Notes under the pieces: model-generated
Told to the model about the DNA's origin: nothing
Databases searched by the model: none
The model's input: only the letters and a program-made list of their open reading frames with translations
Shown: piece after piece, positions 1 to 6,476 of the stretch
Layout of the letters: the number at the start of each line of letters is the position of its first letter
How positions within the stretch are numbered: position 1 is the first letter of the stretch
Program-made: the position numbers and the translations under genes
Assembly (NCBI GenBank): GCA_023245725.1
Contig: JAHFJU010000064.1
Coordinates: 1 to 7,565 of the forward strand
Reading direction: 5' to 3'
Length of the DNA: 7,565 bases
Source: Candidatus Peregrinibacteria bacterium
GTDB taxonomy: Bacteria; Patescibacteriota; Gracilibacteria; UBA1369; UM-FILTER-53-11

Positions 1-62
1 CAAATAATTTATCGTTTTTAGGTGGGTTACGAGGAGGGGAAAAAGACGATTATCTGAAAATA

Positions 63-389
63 ATGAAAAACTTAAAGTCTGCACCTGCATTACAACAGAC
101 ATTTACTGTGTTAGATACAGAAGGCAATGTTACTGCTAAAGGATTTGAAGGAGTTACAGCAGTAAATGCAAACGCGTTGGCTACATTCTATACTGCAGTG
201 AATAAGCTAACTTCTGCTGAGCCGCCTAGTAATGTGGTTTCGCTTGTTACGGCAGCTACTAATACTGGAGGAGTATCTAATGAGCTGCTAAAGAAAGTCC
301 TTCCACTTATTAATAATCAAGCGGTAAAGGAAGCAGTTAGTAAGGTAATCGATCCAACAACTGCTGCTGCTGTTTCCGCCGCCCGCTGA
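63..389 (+). CDS. small Ala/Val/Thr-rich protein of unknown function, possibly 5'-truncated
   Basis: I do not recognise this protein. From the ATG at 63 it has 108 residues and ends at TGA 387-389. It is rich in Ala, Val, Thr and Asn, has no clear signal peptide or membrane helix, and ends in an Ala-rich tail (PTTAAAVSAAR). The middle (about residues 73-95) reads as amphipathic helix. The same frame is open without a stop back to base 3, adding 20 codons that read NNLSFLGGLRGGEKDDYLKI, so the true start may lie outside the window. The ATG at 63 follows an A-rich stretch, as does the next gene's start, which is why I list it. A perfect AGGAGG at 32-37 is 25 bases from this ATG, too far for a normal ribosome site, and may simply be codons of a longer gene. 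The next gene starts 34 bases after the stop on the same strand, so the two could be co-transcribed. Confidence 0.55.
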   Translation: MKNLKSAPALQQTFTVLDTEGNVTAKGFEGVTAVNANALATFYTAVNKLTSAEPPSNVVSLVTAATNTGGVSNELLKKVLPLINNQAVKEAVSKVIDPTTAAAVSAAR

Positions 390-423
390 TCGTCTCCTCA
401 AAACACAAAAAACATAAAATAAA

Positions 424-3400
424 ATGAAGTTCCCAAATACAAATTCACGATTCATATATAGAACCACTGCGCAGCGTGCGCCAAGTAGCGGTGAGTCGAG
501 CGAGCTCGACGCCGATTTGCTTGGCGATGTGAATTCGGCAAAAGTAAGTGAACAAAACAAACAGCAAATGCGCCAATATGTCGCTTCTGGCGATAGCGCG
601 AAAAACGATTTGGTTCGCCGATTTTTAGAGGGCGAAATTCGCTCTGAACGTGAACTTGAAGAGCAAATTTACTCTTTAAGCACGCAAGAAAAATCCATTA
701 CACTTATTAGCGGAATTCAGCGCAAAATCAGTACTAAAATTTTGAATACACTCGAAGATGTCGAAATGTATCAAGAGTTGGTTCCGTATCAGCGAAAGCA
801 ATTCGACCGTTCACTAGGCGCGTTGAAAAAACTTAACGGCATGGATTCTCGTACCGATACACAATTGAAAAAAAATATTAAGAGTTTAATAAATCCGCCC
901 AAGAAAAGTGTAGGAGCCGGTACCCCTCCTGCCAATATTTTTGCTTCACCATCCGCCGACGATATTAAAGCCATATATGCCAACGATCCGCGAACTGACG
1001 AATATAAAGAGGCATTTGCGCGCGTAAAGGCGACCTTAGATGCAGCTCACACTGTTGCTCCTTTCACTGGTACCGCACTTGAAGAAGATGTTCGTGAGAC
1101 TGCCCAAAAAATCCTCACCGAAATTACACAGAGTAAAAATGATGAAGTAAAGCTCGATAATCAATTTCGACGGGTTGTTAAAGAAGTCGATAGAATTATT
1201 TTGAACTCTCTCGATAAAGCCAAAAATATTGTACACGAAGAATCAATAATAGAGGCGGCGTCTAACGCATGTGGCGTTACTCTCGAAGATGGAATAGAAA
1301 TAAAAACAATCGCGCCTGATCCAACTTCTCTTACGCCAACTAGAGTTCCATGTAATTACACAATTACAGAGGTAAAAGTTCTGCAGCAAGATGTCACAGA
1401 CGACACAGGTAAAAAAGTCGGAAAGCGTTTTGGAACTGTAATGATTACCGTAAAAGATTCCGCGGGTGCAGAAGTCTCAATGACGATGGGACGTTTTAAG
1501 AAATGGCTCGATGCTACCGAGGGATTCGAGCTTGTAGAAGACGTTCCTGAGCTTGAAAGAAAAACTCTCCTTTCAGAGTTTGGCATTGATATTAAACCCG
1601 ACATGCAGCTTTCGTATGTTCAGGGCAAACGCGAAAAAGATGGTTCAATTTCTAGATCCGCTTCGTTTGTCGCAATAAAAAGCATTAAAGATAATCGTGT
1701 AACTTTTACTCAACCTGTGCAATACGCCCCCGGATTTGAAGACATCGATTATGCAGAAATGAAATCGAGTCTTGAGCTTGGTGAATTTTTAAAATGGTGG
1801 AGGCGTAGCGATGTAGAGCAGTCGATGGATATTATTTTGTTGAGAAAACGTTTGCAGAGCTGGCAAAAACTCCACAATAAAAAATATAAAGAAAAAAACA
1901 AAGCAATTGCCGTGGTTGTCGATGAAGAACTTATGTACCCCGATGATTCCCGCTACCAATTCAGAATTAAGCATATATCTGACGACGGAATTACTCTCGA
2001 TAACGGTGAATTAAAGAGCTTTAACGAATTTTATAGCTGGGTAAATCGTAATCATGTAACGGTAAAGCCGCCTGACAAAAAAAGTGATGAGGAGTGTAAG
2101 AAGGCCTTTGAAAATAAGGCTTTCGCTGAAATGCAAAAGAAAGATGACAAACATATCATTCACGAAAAAGAGCATCTCGCCGAGCAGCTGACTAAAAATG
2201 CAGTCGATTATTTGACCGATCGAAAATCAGTTTCTCTTTGGGATAAAGTGAAAACGAAGTGGTATTCAACGCAGGTTCTGTCTCTCACCGACGTTGGAAA
2301 CATGTACAAAGAAATCTCCGAATTCGTTAAGCGTCGACATGAGCGCAAGTCTAAAGGCCGTTATTCTCAGGTCGGTGAGCGTCTACCGGGATTGATAGGA
2401 GTCGATTTTGAACGCGCGAAAGAAGACGCCGAACATGAAGAAGTCGGTAAGTACCAGCACGCCATGGAGCACTGGGGTATCGATACACTTCGTCACGTTT
2501 TATACACGACGAACGATAAAGATGTCTGTAAAGCTGTAATTATTGTTTTAGTCGGTAAGGGTGAAATGCGTTTTGATGATCCAATGTTTTGGGAAACGAT
2601 TAACCGCATCAGTTTCAAGTTTACAACTCGCGGCGGTGAGTTGCGTATTCCTGCGCCTCATCAGTATGCTCCGCGGCAAAGTTACGAAGAACCGCTCGAA
2701 AAAGCCATCGATATTTTGTGGGCAAAGCGCCAGTACATCGATTGGAATAATGAAAATAAGAGCAAATATAACAGCAACGTTTCTACATTTGAGGCTAAGT
2801 TTAAAGAATTGTCTGCTGATCCGAAAGGTATTGGTGGGCCTGCCGGTGAGTTGAAGCTCTTGCTTGAACGTCATTTGACTACTGAAGAATATGTGAATCC
2901 TCATCTTTATGAATCGGTTATCGAAGGAGCTATTAAAAACGGTAAAATGGGCGCTGAAGAAAAAATGTTTTATCTGATTGCAGGTTTGACTGCCGTAAAT
3001 CATAAAAGGCATCCGCCTCTGCCAATTTTAAGTTATGAGCGCGTCGGTGAACTTAACTCGAAATATTTGGCGCAGTTTCCGCTCATGGACTTCTTTACTG
3101 AAGAGCTGGTTGTTGATCCTTTCCTTCCTAAAAAGCCGGACGGAAGTTATGCAACTAGAAAGCAAAAAATGGAGGATTTTCAGGAATATGTTGACCGCTA
3201 CTTTAGGAGTGAGGTTTATGGAAAACTCGATGATAATGGCAAGCAAGTAGGATTCAAACCGGGGCCATCGTTCAGCCGATTCATGTGGGAAAAAATGCTT
3301 CCTTCAGATTCTGTTCGTACTCGTATTTCTAAAGGATTACGCAGTGCCGAAAACATGGATCATGATGATGCTCATATGTACATTCCTCCTGCAACTTACG

Positions 3401-4083
3401 AAGAAATTAAACGACTTTGTGGCCCATCGACAGGTAATAAAGCGTATTTTACTCCCGAGGGTTATGCCAATGGTTACCCCGGATTTAATCAGTGGATTAT
3501 TACTCTAGCCAATGTTATTGAAGAAGATACAGATGAAACTTCACGTTTAAAGAAAGTAGATACTTTGCAAGATGCTTTTAACTCTTTCGTGATTTTCGAT
3601 TTGATTCTTTCTAATAGCATTTATAAAGATGATAAGCAGCTAGCTCGTCTCGATGCCCACCACTATCGTCGCCCAGCTGTTACCGATGGTTCTATAAATA
3701 TGGGAATGCATCAGGCGCAGTTGCGTCATTTAATTTTAGAGTTGGCCAAAGAGTATGGATATGCCGATCAATTCGCTTTCTTGTATTCGACTAAAATCGG
3801 TTCGGTGAGTGATCCTAAAGAAAAGGCTAAACATGATGACTACAAGACCAAAGTAGAAGGATTAAAAGAAACAATCGCTAAAATGATGTCAGAAGATAAA
3901 GGTAAAAAAGCTCTCGCTGTTATTAGACGTTTGCAGACAAATAATGCCGATACCGCTCAGGGATTAAGAGGTATTAAAGATAGTACTCGTCCAGATCTTA
4001 AAGTGTTAACCGATCAACGCAAAGAGGCAATGAAGGCAATCGCAGAACGTATGCATTCGCAGGGAGCAGGGGGGCATCACTAA
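424..4083 (+). CDS. large (1219-residue) soluble protein of unknown function with a repeated beta-rich module
   Basis: I do not recognise a known family. The protein is long, charged and has only five Cys, with no signal peptide and no convincing membrane helix, so a cytoplasmic location is inferred. Visible layout: polar N-terminus (1-60); charged, probably helical region (61-157); Pro/Ala linker (158-178); helical region (179-282); beta-rich region (about 311-542) with three modules ending in [RE]FxxW at 357-361, 454-458 and 535-539; Lys/Glu-rich helix (551-640); a large mostly helical region (641-1125) with aromatic patches such as 984-1024 and a His/Arg cluster around 1079-1083; and a charged C-terminal tail ending GGHH. 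No Walker, protease or nuclease motif stands out. The ATG at 424 is the only sensible start; there is no Shine-Dalgarno sequence, only an A-rich leader. Codon use resembles the atp genes and no in-frame stop interrupts it. It lies 115 bases upstream of atpD on the same strand, but a role in ATP synthesis is not implied. A structural or scaffold role is only a guess. Confidence 0.9.
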   Translation: MKFPNTNSRFIYRTTAQRAPSSGESSELDADLLGDVNSAKVSEQNKQQMRQYVASGDSAKNDLVRRFLEGEIRSERELEEQIYSLSTQEKSITLISGIQRKISTKILNTLEDVEMYQELVPYQRKQFDRSLGALKKLNGMDSRTDTQLKKNIKSLINPPKKSVGAGTPPANIFASPSADDIKAIYANDPRTDEYKEAFARVKATLDAAHTVAPFTGTALEEDVRETAQKILTEITQSKNDEVKLDNQFRRVVKEVDRIILNSLDKAKNIVHEESIIEAASNACGVTLEDGIEIKTIAPDPTSLTPTRVPCNYTITEVKVLQQDVTDDTGKKVGKRFGTVMITVKDSAGAEVSMTMGRFKKWLDATEGFELVEDVPELERKTLLSEFGIDIKPDMQLSYVQGKREKDGSISRSASFVAIKSIKDNRVTFTQPVQYAPGFEDIDYAEMKSSLELGEFLKWWRRSDVEQSMDIILLRKRLQSWQKLHNKKYKEKNKAIAVVVDEELMYPDDSRYQFRIKHISDDGITLDNGELKSFNEFYSWVNRNHVTVKPPDKKSDEECKKAFENKAFAEMQKKDDKHIIHEKEHLAEQLTKNAVDYLTDRKSVSLWDKVKTKWYSTQVLSLTDVGNMYKEISEFVKRRHERKSKGRYSQVGERLPGLIGVDFERAKEDAEHEEVGKYQHAMEHWGIDTLRHVLYTTNDKDVCKAVIIVLVGKGEMRFDDPMFWETINRISFKFTTRGGELRIPAPHQYAPRQSYEEPLEKAIDILWAKRQYIDWNNENKSKYNSNVSTFEAKFKELSADPKGIGGPAGELKLLLERHLTTEEYVNPHLYESVIEGAIKNGKMGAEEKMFYLIAGLTAVNHKRHPPLPILSYERVGELNSKYLAQFPLMDFFTEELVVDPFLPKKPDGSYATRKQKMEDFQEYVDRYFRSEVYGKLDDNGKQVGFKPGPSFSRFMWEKMLPSDSVRTRISKGLRSAENMDHDDAHMYIPPATYEEIKRLCGPSTGNKAYFTPEGYANGYPGFNQWIITLANVIEEDTDETSRLKKVDTLQDAFNSFVIFDLILSNSIYKDDKQLARLDAHHYRRPAVTDGSINMGMHQAQLRHLILELAKEYGYADQFAFLYSTKIGSVSDPKEKAKHDDYKTKVEGLKETIAKMMSEDKGKKALAVIRRLQTNNADTAQGLRGIKDSTRPDLKVLTDQRKEAMKAIAERMHSQGAGGHH
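1357..2049 (+). repeat. three protein-level module repeats inside the 1219-residue protein
   Basis: These are divergent repeats seen in the translation, not DNA repeats. The modules cover about residues 312-372, 411-460 and 508-542. Each has short alternating hydrophobic (beta-like) stretches followed by a helix ending [RE]FxxW: RFKKW (357-361), EFLKW (454-458) and EFYSW (535-539). The second and third modules also share IKxIxD[ND]x[VI]T[FL], at 418-428 and 515-525. The first is more divergent and keeps mainly the beta-strand run and the RFKKW end. Trp-to-Trp spacings are 97 and 81 residues, so linkers vary. A small SH3-like or similar barrel is possible, but the fold is inferred only from the hydrophobic pattern. 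Confidence 0.6.
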
Positions 4084-4124
4084 AGTACTAATTACAAGGA
4101 ACTAAATCGTCTCGCAACATTTTC

Positions 4125-4154
4125 TTGTCTGTCGGGCTTTACTTATTCTATACG
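4125..4154 (+). promoter_or_regulatory. weak candidate promoter upstream of atpD
   Basis: TTGTCT at 4125-4130 and TATACG at 4149-4154 are separated by 18 bases and loosely match the -35 and -10 boxes of a housekeeping sigma factor. The gap between the large unknown gene and atpD is 115 bases, enough for a separate promoter for the atp cluster. Both boxes are imperfect and the -10 overlaps an inverted repeat, so this is a suggestion only. Confidence 0.22.
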
Positions 4155-4165
4155 ATAAGTAGAAT
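4141..4165. repeat. overlapping alternative inverted repeats upstream of atpD
   Basis: Two mutually exclusive 6-bp stems overlap here. ACTTAT (4141-4146) pairs with ATAAGT (4155-4160), and ATTCTA (4145-4150) pairs with TAGAAT (4160-4165). They sit 34-58 bases before the atpD start. The stems are AT-rich and weak and no T-run follows, so this is not a standard terminator. An operator or a structured leader is possible, but chance is also plausible in AT-rich DNA. Confidence 0.35.
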
Positions 4166-4198
4166 GCATTCGGCTTATTTTTGGTAACTCAATTACTC

Positions 4199-5566
4199 AT
4201 GGACGGAAAAATTACCCAAATCATCGGACCGGTTGTAGATTGTCATTTCACTGGCAGTTTACCTGAGATTTATACTGCTCTTCACGTTGAACGCGAAGGC
4301 GGAGAAATTCTCACACTCGAAGTGCAACAACACTTAGGTGGAGGAAGCGTTCGTGCGGTTGCAATGGGTCCTACAGAGGGCTTACAGCGCAACATGCATG
4401 TGAAAAACACAGGTGCTCCTATTACTGTTCCAGTTGGCCGCGAGACTCTCGGTCGTATTTTGAACGCACTTGGTCAACCTGTAGATGGTCTCGAGAAAAA
4501 GGTCACTACAAAAATGACTTATCCTATTCACCGTCCTGCTCCTTCATACGATCGTCAGTCGACTGTGACTGAAGTTTTTGAAACAGGTATTAAGGTTATT
4601 GATCTTATTTGTCCATTCGTTAAAGGAGGAAAAGTCGGTCTATTCGGTGGTGCCGGTGTTGGAAAAACGGTTGTTATTATGGAATTGATTCGTAACATTG
4701 CTGCCGAGCACGGAGGTTTTTCTGTTTTTGCCGGAGTTGGAGAGCGAACTCGTGAAGGAAACGATCTTTACCACGAAATGAAAGACTCAGGAGTTTTAGA
4801 TAAAACTTGTATGGTGTTCGGACAAATGAATGAACCACCGGGTGTTCGCGCTCGTGTTGGGCTTACAGGAGTTACAATCGCCGAATATTTCAGAGATGAA
4901 GAAAAACAAGACGTGCTATTTTTCGTTGATAACATTTTCCGCTTTACACAGGCTGGTTCTGAAATGTCGGCGCTCCTTGGCCGTATTCCTTCTGCTGTGG
5001 GTTATCAGCCAACTTTGGCTACAGAAATGGGCGCGCTTCAAGAGCGTATTACTTCTACAAAAGAAGGTTCTATTACTTCTGTTCAGGCGGTTTATGTTCC
5101 TGCAGACGATGTAACCGATCCCGCTCCTGCTACAACTTTCAGCCATCTTGATTCAACTGTTGTGCTTTCTCGTGGACTTTCAGAGCTTGGTATTTATCCG
5201 GCTGTTGATCCTCTCGATTCTTCTTCAACAATTTTGGAACCTAGTGTTGTTGGTCAAGAGCACTATGAAGTTGCTCGAAATGTTCAGAAAATTTTGCAGA
5301 GATATAAAGATTTACAGGATATTATCGCGATTCTTGGTATGGATGAGTTGTCTGAAGACGATAAAATGGCGGTTAATCGTGCTCGTAGAATTCAGAAATT
5401 CCTTTCGCAGCCTTTCTTCGTTGCTGAGGTGTTTACCGGTTTTCCGGGTAAATATGTTTCACGTGCAGATACTGTTAGAGGATTTAAAGAAATCCTTGAA
5501 GGGAAGCATGATGATAAGCCGGAGCAGTCGTTCTACATGAAGGGCAGTATAGAAGAGGTTCTTTGA
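4199..5566 (+). CDS. atpD: F-type ATP synthase F1 subunit beta (catalytic)
   Basis: This is the catalytic subunit of F1, which makes ATP from ADP and phosphate as gamma rotates, at the cytoplasmic face of the membrane. The 455 residues are near the usual 460-480. Visible in order: N-terminal beta-barrel (1-75, MDGKITQIIGPVVD); P-loop GGAGVGKT (150-157, Lys156); GER with the catalytic Glu (181-183); Walker B strand ending at Asp244 (VLFFVD); ALLGRIPSAVGYQP (258-271); adenine-site Tyr333 in GIYPAVDPL; and DELSEDDK (382-389), the lever that contacts gamma. All key residues are present. I chose the ATG at 4199 over an in-frame TTG at 4181 because family members begin just before the GKI/GRI-x-Q-I-x-GPVVD stretch. 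No Shine-Dalgarno sequence precedes it. It ends TGA followed directly by TAA, a tandem stop. Unusually, atpC does not follow closely: 232 bases of repeats lie between them. Confidence 0.98.
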   Translation: MDGKITQIIGPVVDCHFTGSLPEIYTALHVEREGGEILTLEVQQHLGGGSVRAVAMGPTEGLQRNMHVKNTGAPITVPVGRETLGRILNALGQPVDGLEKKVTTKMTYPIHRPAPSYDRQSTVTEVFETGIKVIDLICPFVKGGKVGLFGGAGVGKTVVIMELIRNIAAEHGGFSVFAGVGERTREGNDLYHEMKDSGVLDKTCMVFGQMNEPPGVRARVGLTGVTIAEYFRDEEKQDVLFFVDNIFRFTQAGSEMSALLGRIPSAVGYQPTLATEMGALQERITSTKEGSITSVQAVYVPADDVTDPAPATTFSHLDSTVVLSRGLSELGIYPAVDPLDSSSTILEPSVVGQEHYEVARNVQKILQRYKDLQDIIAILGMDELSEDDKMAVNRARRIQKFLSQPFFVAEVFTGFPGKYVSRADTVRGFKEILEGKHDDKPEQSFYMKGSIEEVL

Positions 5567-5591
5567 TAAATTGTATATTGCTTCGTTGACT

Positions 5592-5610
5592 GCGAGTTTT
5601 TCTCACTCGC
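5592..5610 (+). repeat. hairpin 1 in the atpD-atpC gap
   Basis: GCGAGT (5592-5597) and ACTCGC (5605-5610) form a perfect 6-bp, GC-rich stem with a 7-base T/C loop, 25 bases after the atpD stop. No T-run follows the 3' arm, so it is not a classic intrinsic terminator. GAGTTTTTC (5594-5602) is also the exact reverse complement of GAAAAACTC (5635-5643) in the first direct repeat, so a longer alternative pairing exists. Confidence 0.5.
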
Positions 5611-5628
5611 CGTATTATGGCATACGGC
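5609..5628 (+). repeat. hairpin 2 in the atpD-atpC gap
   Basis: GCCGTAT (5609-5615) and ATACGGC (5622-5628) form a perfect 7-bp stem with a 6-base loop. Its 5' arm shares two bases with the 3' arm of hairpin 1, so the two can nearly stack or compete. Its 3' arm overlaps the start of the first 63-bp repeat unit (GGCTCGGTCG). It may protect or process the mRNA between atpD and atpC; that is inference. Confidence 0.5.
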
Positions 5629-5783
5629 TCGGTCGAAAAACTCTTGTCGCCTCGCACTATAACAATTTATACAAAGAACAGAGCTCAAGGCTCAGTCGAA
5701 AAACTCTCGCCGCCTCGTACTACAACGATTTGTACAAAGCCCCAAAACTAACGTAAGTCGAAAACTCTTGTCGCCTCGCACTA
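5626..5783. repeat. tandem 63-bp direct repeats between atpD and atpC (about 2.5 copies)
   Basis: Unit 1 is 5626-5688, unit 2 is 5689-5751, and a partial unit 3 is 5757-5783. The shared core contains GTCGAAAAACTC followed by [TC][TC]G[TC]CGCCTCG[CT]ACTA; these cores begin at 5632, 5695 and 5757, giving spacings of 63 and 62. Units 1 and 2 match at 44 of their first 51 positions, then diverge. All seven differences in that stretch are transitions. Unit 3 matches unit 1 over 27 bases apart from one missing A, so it is closer to unit 1 than unit 2 is. The array ends 15 bases before the atpC start. A 61-codon open frame crosses it from a TTG at 5571, but I do not consider it a gene. The 232-base gap holds nothing else that I can see. 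Confidence 0.85.
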
Positions 5784-5798
5784 ATCTAAATCCTATAA

Positions 5799-6248
5799 AT
5801 GTCACTTATCACCTTTAAAATCATCACTCCTGAGCGCATTGTCTACGAAGCAAGCGCAAAAGAAATAGTGCTGCCTACTGAGCAGGGTGAAATTGCGGTT
5901 TTGCCTCACCATATCCCTTTGGTTTCTTTGTTGAAAGCCGGAGTTGTGCGTGTGAAAACCGAGAATAATGACGAGGAAATTATGGCTGTATCAAGCGGAA
6001 TTATTGAGGTAAATGGAATGAATCTTACTGTTCTTGCCGACACTGCAGAACGCGCCGATGAACTTGAAGAAGAAAAAATTGAACAAGCTCGCGTAGCTGC
6101 TGAAAAACTAATGACAGAACGCCGTCACGACGATGTAGGATTCGCAGATGCAACAGCTCTTCTTGAACGTGAACTTGCACGTATAAAAGTCGCTCGACTT
6201 CGCCGCTCACACGGCGGGCCGCGAGTAACTCCTAATTCTCAACTTTAA
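5799..6248 (+). CDS. atpC: F-type ATP synthase F1 subunit epsilon
   Basis: Epsilon joins gamma at the foot of the F1 central stalk, couples rotation to the c-ring and can inhibit ATP hydrolysis through its C-terminal helices. The 149 residues slightly exceed the usual 130-140. The N-terminal beta-sandwich (about 1-85) carries the signature PTEQGEIAVLPHHIPLVSLL (26-45). The linker ADTAERADEL (80-89) leads to two charged helices (about 87-135), so the inhibitory domain is complete. A polar tail from about 136 (RRSHGGPRVTPNSQL) is longer than typical. The ATG at 5799 gives the expected N-terminus (MSLITFKIITPERIVY); no Shine-Dalgarno sequence precedes it, and the third partial repeat ends 15 bases before it. 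The next gene lies downstream in this same frame, beyond the TAA stop. Confidence 0.95.
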   Translation: MSLITFKIITPERIVYEASAKEIVLPTEQGEIAVLPHHIPLVSLLKAGVVRVKTENNDEEIMAVSSGIIEVNGMNLTVLADTAERADELEEEKIEQARVAAEKLMTERRHDDVGFADATALLERELARIKVARLRRSHGGPRVTPNSQL

Positions 6249-6260
6249 TCTACTTTTACT

Positions 6261-6476
6261 CTGTCTTCTTCTAATAAATCTAACACTTACTATCTTCTTT
6301 CCCTCGCTTGGGATCTCGGCTGGATTATCGCTCTACCTATAGTTATTCTCGGCCTCGGCGGCGCACTCCTCGATAAAAAGTTCTCAACCTCTCCACTATT
6401 CCTAATCTCGGGCATTCTAATCTCACTAATTGTCACTTCAGTAGGAATTTACAGAAAAATTAAGCACCTCAAATAA
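6261..6476 (+). CDS. atpZ: AtpZ/AtpI-like small membrane protein of the ATP synthase cluster, non-canonical start
   Basis: This open stretch ends at TAA 6474-6476, whose last base is the first base of the atpB ATG. It encodes a two-helix membrane protein with the AtpZ/AtpI (ATPase_gene1) pattern: YYLLSLAWDLGW, helix 1 (WIIALPIVILGLGGALLD), the loop KKFSTSP, helix 2 (LFLISGILISLIVTSVGIY) and a basic tail (RKIKHLK). This family is usually encoded just before atpB; proposed roles are c-ring/Fo assembly and Mg2+/Ca2+ handling. No ATG, GTG or TTG occurs in frame between the atpC stop (6246-6248) and helix 1. The only near-cognate start is CTG at 6261, giving 71 residues, and it is my choice with low certainty. 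Other possibilities are readthrough of the atpC stop, which is in the same frame, a decayed start, or a sequence error. Family assignment is fairly sure; the start is not. Confidence 0.72.
   Translation: MSSSNKSNTYYLLSLAWDLGWIIALPIVILGLGGALLDKKFSTSPLFLISGILISLIVTSVGIYRKIKHLK

Noticed and set aside
32..37. AGGAGG as the ribosome-binding site of the first gene.
   Set aside because: It is 25 bases before the ATG at 63, and no start codon with an open frame lies at 5-10 bases from it.
387..422. UGA recoded as glycine (as in Gracilibacteria/Absconditabacteria): the small gene would run on from TGA 387 to TAA 420, and atpD from TGA to the adjacent TAA.
   Set aside because: The 1219-codon gene, atpD, atpC and atpB contain no internal in-frame TGA although Gly is frequent, so UGA is most simply a stop here.
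2548..3012. 154-residue reading frame on the minus strand inside the 1219-residue gene, and similar shorter frames on both strands.
   Set aside because: It lies wholly within a long, consistent + strand gene, and the translation shows no family pattern; it is a shadow frame.
4106..4130. Possible extra copy of the atpD-atpC repeat before atpD (TCTTGTC and CTCGCA resemble parts of the unit).
   Set aside because: The pieces are short, in the wrong order and lack the GTCGAAAAACTC core.
4181..4198. TTG at 4181 as the atpD start.
   Set aside because: The six extra residues (MVTQLL) are not typical of the family, and the ATG at 4199 gives the expected beta-subunit N-terminus.
5571..5756. 61-residue reading frame with a 21-residue repeat (RLxRKTLxASxYNxLYK) across the atpD-atpC gap.
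   Set aside because: It starts with TTG, matches no family I know, is explained by two 63-bp DNA repeats keeping frame, and the third copy is out of phase at 62 bases. All-transition differences leave a small doubt.
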